Source: Rhea pennata (Eukaryota > Chordata > Aves > Rheiformes > Rheidae). Taken from it: DNA of 64,000 bases. The DNA lies in NCBI RefSeq assembly GCF_028389875.1, contig NC_084682.1:2552001-2616000 (forward strand). The letters are read 5' to 3'. A model generated the notes under the pieces. The model saw only the letters and a program-made list of their open reading frames with translations. It made no database searches and was not told where the DNA came from. Position numbers and translations under genes: made by a program. Shown one piece after another: positions 37,120 to 47,689 of the stretch; position 1 is the stretch's first letter, and each line of letters begins with the position of its first letter.

Positions 37120-38330
37120 GAGAGTCTGGAGTTGAAATTTGCAGAAGTAACGTCATGTTATTAAAGCAAATTTGGCAGGAGGGGAAAATATGTTTGCTTT
37201 GCACTTAATAACGGCTACGAACGCGTATTCAAAATCAAATATTTGTAAGGCAGCGCGTCAGCGTTTTCTCCTCCCCTTTGCCAGTCACAACTGGTCCTTG
37301 TGTTACGAGTCATAGGAATGGTGGTTTAAAAGTCCATGAAAATGCAGAGCAGACATCAAGCCCAAATCTCAAATCTAACTTTGAATTTATATTTGTCTTC
37401 AAAAAAACCCCAACCCCACATCCTGTGGCCACAGTCTCTGGATGCATTTACAGAAAACAGCTATGCATTGCAATTTTTCTATTTTTTTCCATCTCCTGAA
37501 ACATTGGTTGTATTTTCTCCCTTTATTTATTGGAGTGCTAAATGGATTATTTCAGTAATAAATCAGGTCCTTTCATTACATTTTTTAAGGTGTTGTCACT
37601 GTTATGAAGTACAGCGTGCCATCAAAATTAAGCTCAGATTGCATTACCACCTATTTTATAGATACAGAATTACTTGATGGGTTTTTTTTTTTTCCAGCAG
37701 CCTAAGCACTTCGTGTCTTTCCTTCAAAGAACAACTGGCTCCCTTGTTTCACAGAAATTTTCCTCTAGAAGTTATGAAAATTTCATAGAGAATGTCTCAT
37801 GAGTATCTCTATATTATGCTTTAAAATAGAGGAAAGAGATTTCTGTTAGCCAAAACAAGCTCTTCAGGTGAATGCACAGAAATGTTAATATGCACAGGAA
37901 ATACTACAGCAAAATTGCCCAGTGCGGCTGACTCCCCTCACTCACTGAGGTATAAATCAGGAGTAATTCCACTGAAGTCAGTAGAGTTACCTTACAGGAA
38001 AAAAATCAGCCAAAAGGGGACCGGAATCAGGCAGCCTCTCGGGGTTGCTGCCTTTGTGCCGAAGGCTGCTGAGATGCTGATTTCCAGGGTAATTTCTAGT
38101 AGACTTCAGCTGCGCCAGAGTCGCTTTTCCTTGCCTGCGGGCGTCACCACGTCCCCCCGGCTGAGCAGGCTGAGCCGGGTTCGCGGGTCCCTCCGTTCCA
38201 CTGCAAAGGCCAAAAAGCATCATTTGCACTTAATTTCCAAACAAATCTCCACCTTTGAGAGCTGTGTATTTAAATTCCCTAATTAGGGATGGAAATTCCT
38301 ACTTGGGTGTTTTATTATGCAGTGATTATA
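37120..38330. other. AT-rich spacer with an old repeat
   Basis: No gene recognised. At 37,925-37,990 'gtataaatcaggagtaattc' and 'cactgaagtcagtagagtta' match an old sauropsid dispersed repeat from memory. A short CpG-rich patch lies at about 38,100-38,200. Confidence 0.5.
37925..37990. repeat. old amniote dispersed repeat fragment
   Basis: The motif pair 'ataaatcaggagtaa.tcca' and 'ctgaagtca.t.gagttac' is one of the most frequent old repeat signatures in turtle and bird DNA. The copy is short, and its family assignment needs a library search. Confidence 0.45.
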
Positions 38331-38339
38331 TATGAAGCT

Positions 38340-38750
38340 GTATGACGGATTAGACGAGTACTAGCAGCAAGGCGAGTGCTGTGCGCGCACGCGCGCAGGG
38401 GCAGCCCGCCCGGCTGGCGGGACAGCGCGCCGGGGCTCGCGGCCCGCGTTTCACTCTCGGAGCTGCTCTGTGGGAACTTGGCCAGCAACATCAGAGCTCT
38501 CCGGGTGGAAAACGGAGGAAGGCCGTGTCCCTGCCCGTGAGCTCCTATGGAAGAAGACTGTAGTACATACTTCCATATTATATATGCAAGTATATATATA
38601 TGGAAGCCTGCTCTGGAAAACCTTGCCGAACGTGCGTGGGCTGAAAGCCTGCCCCGCGCCAGGCGCGCTCCTCCTCCTGCAGCAGTCCCTCCGCCTGCTT
38701 GCTGCGGCTCCCCGCCGGAATAGCCTTGTGCACGTGGAGGTCAGCGATGG
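38340..38750. promoter_or_regulatory. CpG island
   Basis: Two CpG-dense patches (38,375-38,545 and 38,625-38,745) flank an AT-rich hairpin. The left edge is an 18-base strictly alternating G/C-rich tract at 38,381-38,398, which could form Z-DNA and contains NRF1-like TGCGCG/CGCGCA elements. Confidence 0.65.
38570..38606. repeat. AT-rich hairpin, about 15-bp stem
   Basis: CTTCCATATTATATA and TATATATATATGGAAG pair over about 15 bases with one mismatch or slip and a six-base loop. The outer CTTCCATA/TATGGAAG arms are exact. It sits between two CpG patches. Part of the pairing is trivial TATA repeat, and the stem is too short for a typical microRNA precursor. Confidence 0.7.
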
Positions 38751-38989
38751 GAAAGGTCTAGCTGATCTCCCATGGCAAACCCAGAAGCAAAGCTTTGGTA
38801 CTGTTAAAGGCTTCAACTGAAAGGCGCATTCAAGAAAGCATCTACTTATTTTTAAAACACGTCTCCATTAAAAATACTGGAACTTGAGCATATGTTTAAA
38901 GCTAAGCATGTTATTAAAAGGCTTCCTGAATTACATCTTTATGAATATTATATTTACTTTAGGCATTAGATTAGGAAGAGAGACCTGCA

Positions 38990-39140
38990 GCACAGTTACT
39001 GCGCTGCGGTGTGGCCCGTTGCGCCAGGGCCCAGCCTGTGGTCCCCAGCGCAGGTCAGGTAGCTCAGGCAGGTGTGACTGCCAATGCACCCGGCTCACAG
39101 CCCGACCACCGACCGGCCGTCCCCTCATCGCCGCTGCCGC
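38990..39140. promoter_or_regulatory. short CpG-rich patch
   Basis: About 150 bases of CpG-rich sequence between AT-rich DNA. It is shorter than a standard island. Confidence 0.5.
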
Positions 39141-39509
39141 CACGTTTCTGTTCTTAAGTAATGGTTGTCATCTTCAGAAAGGGGGGGGGTTAATTTTCAA
39201 AAAGTGCAGAATTTTTTCAAAATTTATCTGCTATGCCTTTCCTTTAAATTGACCGCAGCATTCTTGTGAGGGTTTTTAGAAAGTCCCAGAAGCAATTCCT
39301 AAAGAATGTCTCAGCTGCAGATTATACGGCCTTCCCCAAACTCTGCTCTGCCTGATCCTCCTTTCACCCCTACTGACAGAAATGGGAGCAATCCAGAGAA
39401 ATTAGTGGCGTTACCTACCCGTGTATCAGACCAGTGACACTTACAGTCCAATCTTCAGAAAAGTGACTGCAAATCTGTGCACGTCTGCCTAGTGCTACAA
39501 AGGCAATTT

Positions 39510-40060
39510 CAGAGACGGCGCTGCTGCGCGTCCCTGACGGTGCTCGGGAAGCTGTGTGTGCCAGCGGCCCACGGCTGGGTCCTCTGGCAAAACGCAGGAC
39601 GTTTCAGTCATCTGCCGTTTCTGGCCGCGGCGCTGGCAAGATGAGAGGCTGACGCTGCGTGTGTTATTTAAGCCGTCCCTGCCTTTCCTCTGCAGTATCT
39701 TCAACTGCCCGACACTGGGGCGGCCGCGGCGTAGCGTACTGAGCCCGCACGGTTCCCGGCACTGCTGCCTCGATCCCGCGGAGAAGGGAGCAAATCCGGA
39801 GCCCCCCTGCAGGCAGGGCCTGAGCTGTGCTTTTTGCAGGTCGCGCAGCTCAGCCCCAGCTCCGTGCTGGATCGCGCTCCCGCGGACGCGAGGGCTGGAG
39901 CCGACCGTGGCAGCTCCCAGGCAGAGGCAGCGGTTTCCCTTCCGTACTCGGGGCTGGCTCCTCCTAAGCGCGGACCAGCGGACGTGGGTGCTGGGAGCTT
40001 GCCGAGGCAGGGCAAGACGCGCTGTGCTGCAGCCCACAGGGAAACTACCAGGTACCGCTT
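39510..40060. promoter_or_regulatory. CpG island
   Basis: About 550 bases of dense CpG. Open frames of about 170-180 codons exist on both strands at the same place, which is a composition effect. It gives way abruptly to the AT-rich block at 40,080. Confidence 0.75.
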
Positions 40061-40079
40061 GAAACTTTCAGCGTTCGTT

Positions 40080-40430
40080 AAAGACGTAGCACAGGGCCAA
40101 GCTGCTCAAGGAGTTAAATGTATTAAGCAATTTACAATTAATATAGAACTCATTCCAGAGATATCTACTAGAGAGTACAACAGGGCAATTAACCCACTAA
40201 TACACTAGGCTATTACATCGCTATGTCTCTTATTTTAGCCCGAGGTGATTTGAAACGCATTGGATTAAAGGATATTACAGGAGATAGCATGAAAAATAGC
40301 TTAATGTAATGAGCCATCCCGTGATGTCTGCTATTAAAGATGATTTGCAGTTGAAAACTACAACATACAGTAGTTCAGCCATTTAGAAACATGAGTATAT
40401 TTAACCCTTTTCTAGCCCATATCCCTTAGA
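40080..40430. promoter_or_regulatory. AT-rich block between islands, probable conserved element
   Basis: Repeat-free sequence with GTTAAATGTATTAAGCAATTTACAATTAATATAG-type spacing of ATTA cores (listed in parts), then CATTGGATTAAAGG, GCTTAATGTAATGAG and GCTATTAAAGATGATTTGC. This is typical of homeodomain-dense enhancers next to developmental genes. Inference from composition only. Confidence 0.4.
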
Positions 40431-40789
40431 TAAATCAGTGCAAGAGTTTCTCCCCCTCCCTCCCCCCCACTTCCAGTGCCTTTATCTGAGGATTATCAAA
40501 TGCACCTTATTAAAGTACAATGGTATCTTTGGGAGATATGGTGCCTGAGGTTGATAGAAAACCAGTAATCTGCTAATAACTTTTAAAAATAGATCCCCGA
40601 GAGAGTAAACAGGCTCAGACGGAGGGAGGCTATTTGACTGGCAACACGTTTGCGAAATGGGAACTTGTAGCAAATTTCCGCACTAGCCTGAGGCCTGTCA
40701 TAGCAGTTTCAAATGGTAACTCAAACACAGCGGAGAAACAAAAGCACCTTATCTTAGAGTCTGTCACTCCACAGCTCAGCATGGAAATA

Positions 40790-42110
40790 ACGCCGGGGGA
40801 GGAGGGTTTAGCACTTCGGAGAAGTTGGAGCCGCTGGAGCAGACGTGCCGCGGAGACCTCCGGCAGCTCCGCCGCGTTTGCGCTGGCTTTGCGCTAGCAG
40901 GGAGCCGCAGGCCGCCGACCCTTCTCTGGTCTGGCCTGCATTCTGGGCAAGAAACCTGTCCCAACACATCTGCGCTGAATAAAGGCACCTAAAGTCCTGC
41001 ACAGACTCAAAACACCCATGTCTGCTCTGCCAGGCACAGTCCTGAGCCAGTCTAACTGCTCTGCACCAGCTTCTCTGAGCAGGACGCTGCGGGCAGGAAG
41101 GGCATCGGGACTGTTGCAGCGCAGGAGTCTCTTCTGCGGCCCCGTGCCTTGCTTCCACGCTTGCCTACAGCGTTGCTGTCACCTTGCCACGGCGTCAGTG
41201 CCCAAGAAACCAACACCTGCAAGCTTGCAGGCTTGGCCGCGGCACTCGCTGGTTCTCGCCAGCGAGGGAAGGACGGGCCGGGTGACGCGGGAGACGACTC
41301 TTGAGCACGTGGAGATGCCGGGTGGCCAGGTGCACGTGTCCCCGCGGCGGCCCGCCCGGCTGCAGGAGCTGCGGAGGAGCCCGAGCTCTGCATCGCGGCT
41401 GGGGTGCCTTCCCCCGAGCGGCCTCCGCCACGGTTCCCTCCCAGCCGTGCACGCTGCCGTGGGTCGCCAAACTAAACAGCTTTACATCGCCTTCCAAGCT
41501 CGGATCTCCTCCGTGGCATGGCAGGGGGAGGCAGATGAGGAAAGCAAGGAAAAGCTTCGCTGCACACCTGCAGAAAGCTGCCCGCTTCGGAGCGCGATCG
41601 GGCTGCTCAAGGCCCCTTCAGGGGAGGTGTGAAATCCCCCGAGGCCGGAGGCCGCCCTGCAGCTCGGGGCCCCTCTTCCAGCGGTCGCTGGCCATCCTCC
41701 CATCCACCGCCCGGGCTCCTCGCTGCAGCCCGCGGCCGCGGCCTGCTGCCGCGCTTCATTCAAGAGCGGTAGCAGCCCCTGCAGAAGAGCCGTCCTGCCT
41801 CTCCGTCTGCTCTCGGGGAGGGAAGGGGAGAAACGGAGCATTCGGCAGGAGCAAGGGACCGCGCTGCCCCCGGGCGCTCCCGGCGCCGGGCTCAGCCCCG
41901 GGCTCGGGGACCAGCCCCGCCGCGGGGACGCCTGCGCCGCGCCGACGGCTGCGCTGCTGGCGGCCGCTTCTACACCGCGCTTCAAAACCGGAGAGGGGCG
42001 TTCGGACCTATTTCCCTGGGTGTTTCAGTCCGGCTTGGCGCCAGCAAACCGCCCTTCCCGACCAAACGTCGGCTCCTTTCGGCTCTGGGGAAAAGCGCAA
42101 TCCCGGGGAA
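40790..42110. promoter_or_regulatory. large CpG island
   Basis: About 1.3 kb of CpG-rich DNA with its densest part at 41,270-42,000. Open frames of up to about 310 codons (plus strand, 41,301-42,230) encode Ala/Arg/Pro/Gly/Ser-rich sequence without a domain. The opposite strand is open over the same interval. It is not called as a gene. Confidence 0.8.
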
Positions 42111-42554
42111 GCCCTGTCCAGCTGGACAGCAGGCATTTCTCTTTCTGTTAGTTCCGTGTTTTCTTCTCTTACTTGGAATGAGATAAAATCGTTGAATTTG
42201 TGCTGTCCCTTGTGCTATGGTTGTATATGAGCCAGGCAAGATTCTGCAAGCCCTGAGCACGGTCTCTCTTTTTAACGAGCCTCATCTAAGCCGAAATAGA
42301 GGTGAACAAAACTGGCGGTTATTTTTCACCAGAAAACGTAGGATTTTTTTCCCCAATATCCCCTGTGAAAAAGTTCTTTCTTCAACAAATAGAAAGCAAA
42401 AAAATTCTATGTAACCCATTAAAACCATTCCAGGGGGGCTCAGGGGGCAGAATTATATAAAAAGCAAAGTTTAAAGGAAAGAAGGGTTTTTTTTTTTTCC
42501 TATAAAACAAATGTTTGGGGGTGAAAAGCCATGTTTCTCTAGAGAGAAACGTTT

Positions 42555-43730
42555 TGCCAGCGATACTGTGCCCAGCCCGAGGAGCGCCGAGACGCCGGCG
42601 CGCCCCGAGGCCGCGTGCAGCTGCGCCGGGCCAGGGGGAGGGCGGCGCGGAGAGCGGCACGGTTCCGGCGCCGGGAAACGCGCGAGGGAAGCGGAAACGA
42701 GCGCTCGCAGGCCGAGAGCCGCCCGGGCCCGGACGTCTCCGCACCCGAAGGCAAAACGAGGCGGTCTGCCCGCAGCGGGCCGCCCCGCGGCGGCGGCGGC
42801 GGCTTTAGGCAGCGCGGTGCTTTGCGGGCGAGCTTGCGCCGGGGCGGGAGGCGGCGCGCGGCCGGGACCTCGCGCTGATCGCGCCGGGGCGCCGACCGAG
42901 CCGCTCGCGGTCGCTGCCGTCCGCCCCGACCCTGCAAGCCCCCGGCGCGTCCCTCGCGGGGCCGCCTGTCTCCCCGGTGCCTGCCGCCTCCGGTTTGCGT
43001 CCGGGGAGCCGCTGGATTGGGAGGAGGGGAGAGGATGACCAGGGCTTTCCGACCTTTTCTCCTTCAATTTCGTTCCTCTCTTCTCCCAGGGAAAGGTGGC
43101 AATCACGCTACGCAGAACTGACAAACTCATCTCGGCGTCGCACCGTCACACGTACAATAGCCGTGTCACTCGGCATCAGGCGAGGGGAGGCGGTGACGGG
43201 ACTGCAGCCCCGCCGGGGCTCTCCGGTGCTCAGCGGCTCCGGCGCCAGCGCCGCGCTCCGGGCGCTCTCGGCGCGCTGTTGGGCAGCGAGCGGAGCTGGG
43301 GCGGCGCGCGGGCTCCAGCGCGGGCTCGTCCCGTCCCACCCGGGGGGCGGGAGACGGGACAGCGATTCCTGTGCCACCAAGGGTGGTTTTAGCATCGACC
43401 TAAGCGAGCCCCGTACCGACCCAAGCGCAAAAAGCCGAGCCGCGGCCCGTCCGCAGCTCCGCGCCCGTTTGCAGACCGCCCCGGCGCAGGCCCCCGACGG
43501 CCCCGCGCGAGGACGTTGCGCCGGCACCGGCGGCTCCTCCGAGGGCTTCGCGAGCCGCTCGCAGCCCGGCCCTCCGGCTCCGCTCCGCCGCCGGGGTATC
43601 GAGCGCGACCGCGGCCCGGGGCGCCCGGCGCGGGCGACGCCGGCGCCTCTCGGCAGGAGCTGCCTCCGCCGACCCTCCGCCGGCGCCGGCTCGCGGTAGA
43701 GCAGCGGTTCCCACCGCAGCGAGGTTTCTA
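42555..43730. promoter_or_regulatory. large, very dense CpG island
   Basis: About 1.2 kb, among the most CpG-dense parts of the window, with a short CGG-type repeat at about 42,786-42,806. Frames of 220-305 codons are open on both strands, so none is diagnostic. A pyrimidine-rich tract ending in CCCAG at 43,090 makes a strong 3' splice site inside the island. The sequence after it, to about 43,180, is less GC-rich and looks constrained. Confidence 0.8.
43061..43090 (+). other. candidate splice acceptor with strong polypyrimidine tract
   Basis: A long stretch of almost pure pyrimidines (CTTTTCTCCTTC, then CCTCTCTTCTCCCAG) leads to AG at 43,089-43,090. It scores well by eye. No matching donor was obvious within 150 bases downstream. 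Confidence 0.3.
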
Positions 43731-44132
43731 ACGCAGTCTCAGAAGAATAGAGCAAAACACAAAACCGCTCCAAAGAACCAAGAGCAGGTGCAGCATCGCT
43801 CCAGTCAGCTGTACCTCGTCCCACACGAGATGGGCTTTGGCGGGACGGTGCGCTCCTCGGCGGCGCGGTGCACCCTGGCTCCTTAATACTCGAACGGAAA
43901 CGCACACGGGGGCAGGCGGGCAGCGGAGAGAAGCAGGGGAGGAGGCTGCGTACAGAGAGCTCTTTCTGCAGAAAACTCCCTTTTTCGAGGGTAGGAGGGA
44001 TATTAGATGGTAACAGCAAGAGCACAGATTTTTGCGCTCCTATAAATCATTATTACTAGAATGTCCCCAAGGGGATGAGAAGCCTGAACCAGTTACATGC
44101 GCACACACACATGCAATGCCAAACTTTCCTGT

Positions 44133-44166
44133 GGAGAGAGAAAGAAAGAGAAAGAGAAAAGGAGAG
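44133..44166 (+). repeat. polypurine tract (34)
   Basis: Thirty-four consecutive purines of GAGA and GAAA type, continuing with few interruptions to about 44,270. Confidence 0.9.
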
Positions 44167-44323
44167 TAAACTAAAGAAGCAAAAGGAGAAAAAATAAGAG
44201 ACAGGAAGAGAGGGAGAAGAAGGAAGAAAGCAAAAGAAGAAAGGGAAGAATGAACAGAAGGGAATGAATGAACTTTGGAGGCAATTTATAATTCCCTTCA
44301 CCTACATCATGAATTGAACATGC

Positions 44324-44388
44324 AGAAAAAAAAAAAAGAAAAAGAGGAAAAGAAAGGAAAAAGAGGGAGGGAGGAAGGAAGGGGAAAA
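44324..44388 (+). repeat. polypurine tract (65, uninterrupted)
   Basis: Sixty-five consecutive purines: an A-rich left half, then GAGG, GAGGGAGGGAGG and GGAAGG units. Long homopurine tracts can form intramolecular triplexes and act as nucleosome-poor or GAGA-factor-like sites. It lies immediately before the repeat-free block at 44,390-44,790. Confidence 0.9.
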
Positions 44389-44389
44389 T

Positions 44390-44790
44390 ATTCCGCCCAG
44401 CATGCAGATTATCATTTGAAAAGATTCTGTTGCTATGTTTTTGTCCCTGGGTGATGAAAATGAAATTGTCTGATGTGTGCGCCGTGTTAGATTTACCTTT
44501 GCAGGGTTCACCCACAATCAGTGGAGAGGGGTCACGCCACAATATGTCATCTCACAGCTCCATCACACCAACTCCAATTTACACGAGGAGGTATTATGCA
44601 TTTCAAAGGAACCCCCCGCGCGTGGCTCTTGTTACTGATCTCTATCGCCGCTCAGCTGAGGGAAGATTAGTTCTGCTGCAAGGGCAACGAGACTTATTTG
44701 TTTATGATGATATTCTCCTTAAAGACGCACTATTCCTTTTTTTAATGTCTAATTTAAAGTGTGCATTGAAGGGTTTGGGGAGGTGAGGGG
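44390..44790. promoter_or_regulatory. probable conserved block with an open frame of 118 codons
   Basis: Repeat-free, moderately AT-rich sequence between two CpG islands. The plus strand stays open from 44,430 to 44,786. The frame reads ITPTPIYTRRYYAFQRNPPR and further on LLQGQRDLFVYDD. It has no frequent low-complexity residues, unlike the island frames, but also no domain that I recognise. A short acceptor-like site (CCTTTGCAG) lies at about 44,505. It could be a conserved non-coding element or a real exon. Substitution patterns across birds (third-position bias) would decide. Confidence 0.3.
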
Positions 44791-44939
44791 ACGTAAAAGG
44801 TGAGAGAATTCTGCTCCCTCCCATAAGGAAACCTAATAGTCTGAGTCTCCCATGCATCCTGCTCATTAAAAAAAAAAAAATCTCCATTTAAATGCAAATT
44901 TGCGTTTTAGCTGGGGACTCCCCCAAAAGCTTCTCTCGA

Positions 44940-45350
44940 AAGCACCGGGGAAATAGGATTCGGGAAGCTAAAATGGCCGACGGCAGTCGAGCGCCCGCGC
45001 AGAGCGCTCCCCGGCCGAGGGCGGGAGGCTCCCGGCACGGCCGGCCGCGGGCTCTGCGCCCGCCCCGGCGCTCCCCACGGCGCTGCAAAAAACCGCCGGC
45101 TCGGCGCGCGTTCTGCCGGAATTACCGCATAAAGATTGGCAGCCGCCCAACGGCGGCACCGGCACCGGCACCGCGGCGAGCCTCGCTCCCGGCAGGAGCC
45201 GCGCGGCGCCCACGGCCCCCGTTGCGCCCGGTTATTTGAGCTTCTCCGCATTTTGCCGGAGTTGGGAGCCGCCACGGCCCCGCCGCCGCCGCCCTTCCCT
45301 CTCCCCGCCGCGCTCCTCGTGGGCGCTCGAACGCCACCGGCGAAAACAAT
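44940..45350. promoter_or_regulatory. CpG island with YY1-type motif
   Basis: About 400 bases of dense CpG, with a YY1-type AAAATGGCCGAC at 44,970-44,981 at its left edge and a GGCACC triple repeat near 45,157. The motif position at the island edge makes this one of the better promoter candidates. Orientation is unknown. Confidence 0.65.
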
Positions 45351-45639
45351 CCGGTGAATCAGGCTGGTAACACCCGCGGGAAAACACCTTACGGTATGAT
45401 ACTACAGCCTGGTTTCAAAATTGGATTTTGCCAAGAGGAAATGCAGTTTATTATAAAACGCGTTTTCTTTTAATTTAATTATATAATCTTTGGCTTCAGA
45501 AAAGGGATGCTTAAATCAGACCCGTTTAATTTGCAAGTGTATTCACCCATCACCTAGGGCAAATTGTTTTAAATTAGCAGGTGACTACATAAGTTCTAGA
45601 TACGTGTCAGACAAAATTTTATCTGCCAGCTCTGTGTAC

Positions 45640-46150
45640 AAGACCGTCTGCATCAGCAGCGCCGCAGCTGGAATCGCAGGGGACGAAGGGGCAACTTTCA
45701 GGAGCGGCGCTCGCTCTGGTCTCGGTGATACCGCTACGGCACCGGAGCTGGGACTTCTTCCCCCTCCCTCACCTCTGTTAGCATTTCGCCAGATCTGTCC
45801 ATCACGCTGCTTTGCTGCTAAACGAGCGGCGAGAAGAGGCTGCCGAGGCGCCGCGAGCTCGGCCGCTCGCTGCCCGGCGGGACGGCCCGCCCGGCACTCC
45901 GCCGTCCTCGGCGAGGGGTTCGACCGGCACGTTTGGACGCACGTGCGATCGCGCCGAGCTGTACGGGGAACCGACAAATAAACGTACCGAACGGTTTCAA
46001 CAGGTGCTGCCCGCCTCCCCACCCGCCCTCCGCCGCTTCGGGGCCCTCCCCGCGGCGCCTCGCGGGGCAATTCGGAGAGGCGCCGAGCCCTCCCGCGCCC
46101 GGGCCGGCCCCGAGCGGCCGCCGAGAGGCAGGTGGAGTCCAAGCGCTACG
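45640..46150. promoter_or_regulatory. CpG island
   Basis: About 500 bases of CpG-dense DNA between two AT-rich blocks. No exon recognised. Confidence 0.75.
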
Positions 46151-46189
46151 AAAACACGTGATCTCAGCAAATAAACATTACAAGGGGCT

Positions 46190-46700
46190 GTTTCAAATCT
46201 TTGTAGTAGCAAATCTCAGCACTTAACTAGTAATGCAATAAGTCCTATCAAGAGCACGCTGAAAGGTGGAATAAATTTCACGGAGAACAATGCTGGTGAT
46301 GTATGCATATGACCAACGTACAATAAAACTGTAGAATGGGAGGAAAAAAATGCATACAGTCAATACAATAAAATCAGCACAAATATAGGCTGTGTAAGCA
46401 AATAAATCTAACAATCCAAATATTTTACAACACGCTCACACGCGGAACATTTTTTTTCCCCCCAGAAATCTTAGGGTAAAAAAAAAAATAGACTGTTTTG
46501 CATCTTAGTGTATTGTAAAGGCATCAGCGGCTGTCTGCACAAATTACCATTCATCTCGGCGTTGTTGTGGAAATTTTCAAGGGATTTGCAGTAATTATAT
46601 GACAAAATGCTTGCAAATCTCACTCATTGCTGAATAGAAACACACGGGTCAAAGATTGAACACTCTCAGCTTGGTAATTTGTAAATGTCAATCAGGCTGG
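46190..46700. promoter_or_regulatory. AT-rich block between islands, probable conserved element
   Basis: Repeat-free sequence including AACTAGTAATGCAATAAG, GGAATAAATTTCACGG, GGGATTTGCAGTAATTATATG and AGCTTGGTAATTTGTAAATG. It carries several homeodomain-type and octamer-like (ATGCAATA, TTTGCAG) elements, consistent with an enhancer. No transcript evidence. Confidence 0.4.
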
Positions 46701-46814
46701 GGGCCACGGGAGGCGCGAGGCAGACGCGGTGAAAGGCAGAGCGATTCCGTGGCAACCAGAAAAAGGCTTTTCAGCACAGATTATAAAAGGCATGGGATAG
46801 TTTTACTTTCCAGC

Positions 46815-46832
46815 TTTTTTTTTTTTTTTTTT
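46815..46832. repeat. poly-T run (18)
   Basis: Eighteen consecutive T preceded by a CCAG. A G run of ten follows at 46,872-46,881. Confidence 0.9.
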
Positions 46833-47169
46833 AAACAAACTGATCACCTTGCACCAGGAGAAGGAGGCAAAGGGGGGGGGGAGCGGTAGGAGGAGGGAAG
46901 TAAAGAAAGGAAGGAAAAACAGTTTAAATAAAACTGGTGAGATTAAATTAACTGATACATACATTCGCAGAGGTAGATCGTTTGCTCTGTAATAAATATG
47001 GACTCCTATCTTCCCTTCGCCAAGACAGCAAGGAAAGCAAAATAAAATTAAAAGATATAACAATAAAAATTATAAATGCATTGCAGTCCCGCCGACCAGT
47101 GGCTCGTAATGAAGGCTGCTGCGGAGTTTGTTAGCGCGTTATCAATCCAGATCAGGAATTGGTAGAGGA

Positions 47170-47540
47170 GTTGAGGTGAGGGGGCTTCGGAGCACGCCGG
47201 CCCCCTCCCCGCCAAACCCGCCCGCGGGCGGCGGAGGGCTGCTCCGCACTGCCGGGGGGGATTTTTCTTTCTTTCTTTCTTTTTTTTTTTTAAGCCAATT
47301 TTCATCAGTTTCCATTTTCCTGGAAGTGGGATCGGGAATTGAATTGTTCCAAACCGCACTAAAGAAATAAATCCCGACATCTCCCACTCCGCGGGGGCCC
47401 CGGCAAAGCGACCCGACAGCCCTCCAGGCGAGAGGAGCCTCGTCCCCGCAGCCGGGCTCGGACCCCCCTGCCGGGCTCGGTCCCCCCAGCCGGGCTCGGT
47501 CCCGCATGGTTGTGGCCACCGGGACCGTGGCGCTCGCTCT
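47170..47540. promoter_or_regulatory. CpG island with internal minisatellite
   Basis: Two CpG-rich parts are split by a 30-base pyrimidine tract (47,262-47,291, TTTC repeats and T run). The right part carries three 19-base tandem copies, listed separately. Confidence 0.65.
47451..47506. repeat. 19-bp tandem repeat, three copies
   Basis: GCCGGGCTCGG begins at 47,451, 47,470 and 47,489, each followed by ACCCCCCT, TCCCCCCA or TCCCGCA. The period is 19 bases. It is a GC-rich minisatellite inside a CpG island and is likely to vary in length. Confidence 0.9.
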
Positions 47541-47689
47541 CGGGGCCTGGCTTGTCCTGCAGCGCTAAGAAAAATGACATTTTTGCTTAAAATTGATTAT
47601 GTTTGGGGGCTCCTGAGCTGATTTCCTTTAGTTTTTGTTAAAAAACAAAACCAAACCCAACCCAACGCATTGCTATTTTTGTCTCAGCG

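Noticed and set aside
38570-38606. microRNA precursor
   Set aside because: The stem is only about 15 bp and half of it is a TA repeat. A microRNA precursor needs a longer imperfect stem. No known mature microRNA was recognised.
41301-42230. Open frame of 309 codons on the plus strand
   Set aside because: It lies in a CpG island where stops are rare, the opposite strand is open too, and the product is Ala/Arg/Pro/Gly/Ser-rich with no domain.
43108-44025. Open frame of 305 codons on the minus strand
   Set aside because: Same GC effect, overlapped by a 240-codon frame on the other strand. No recognisable motif.
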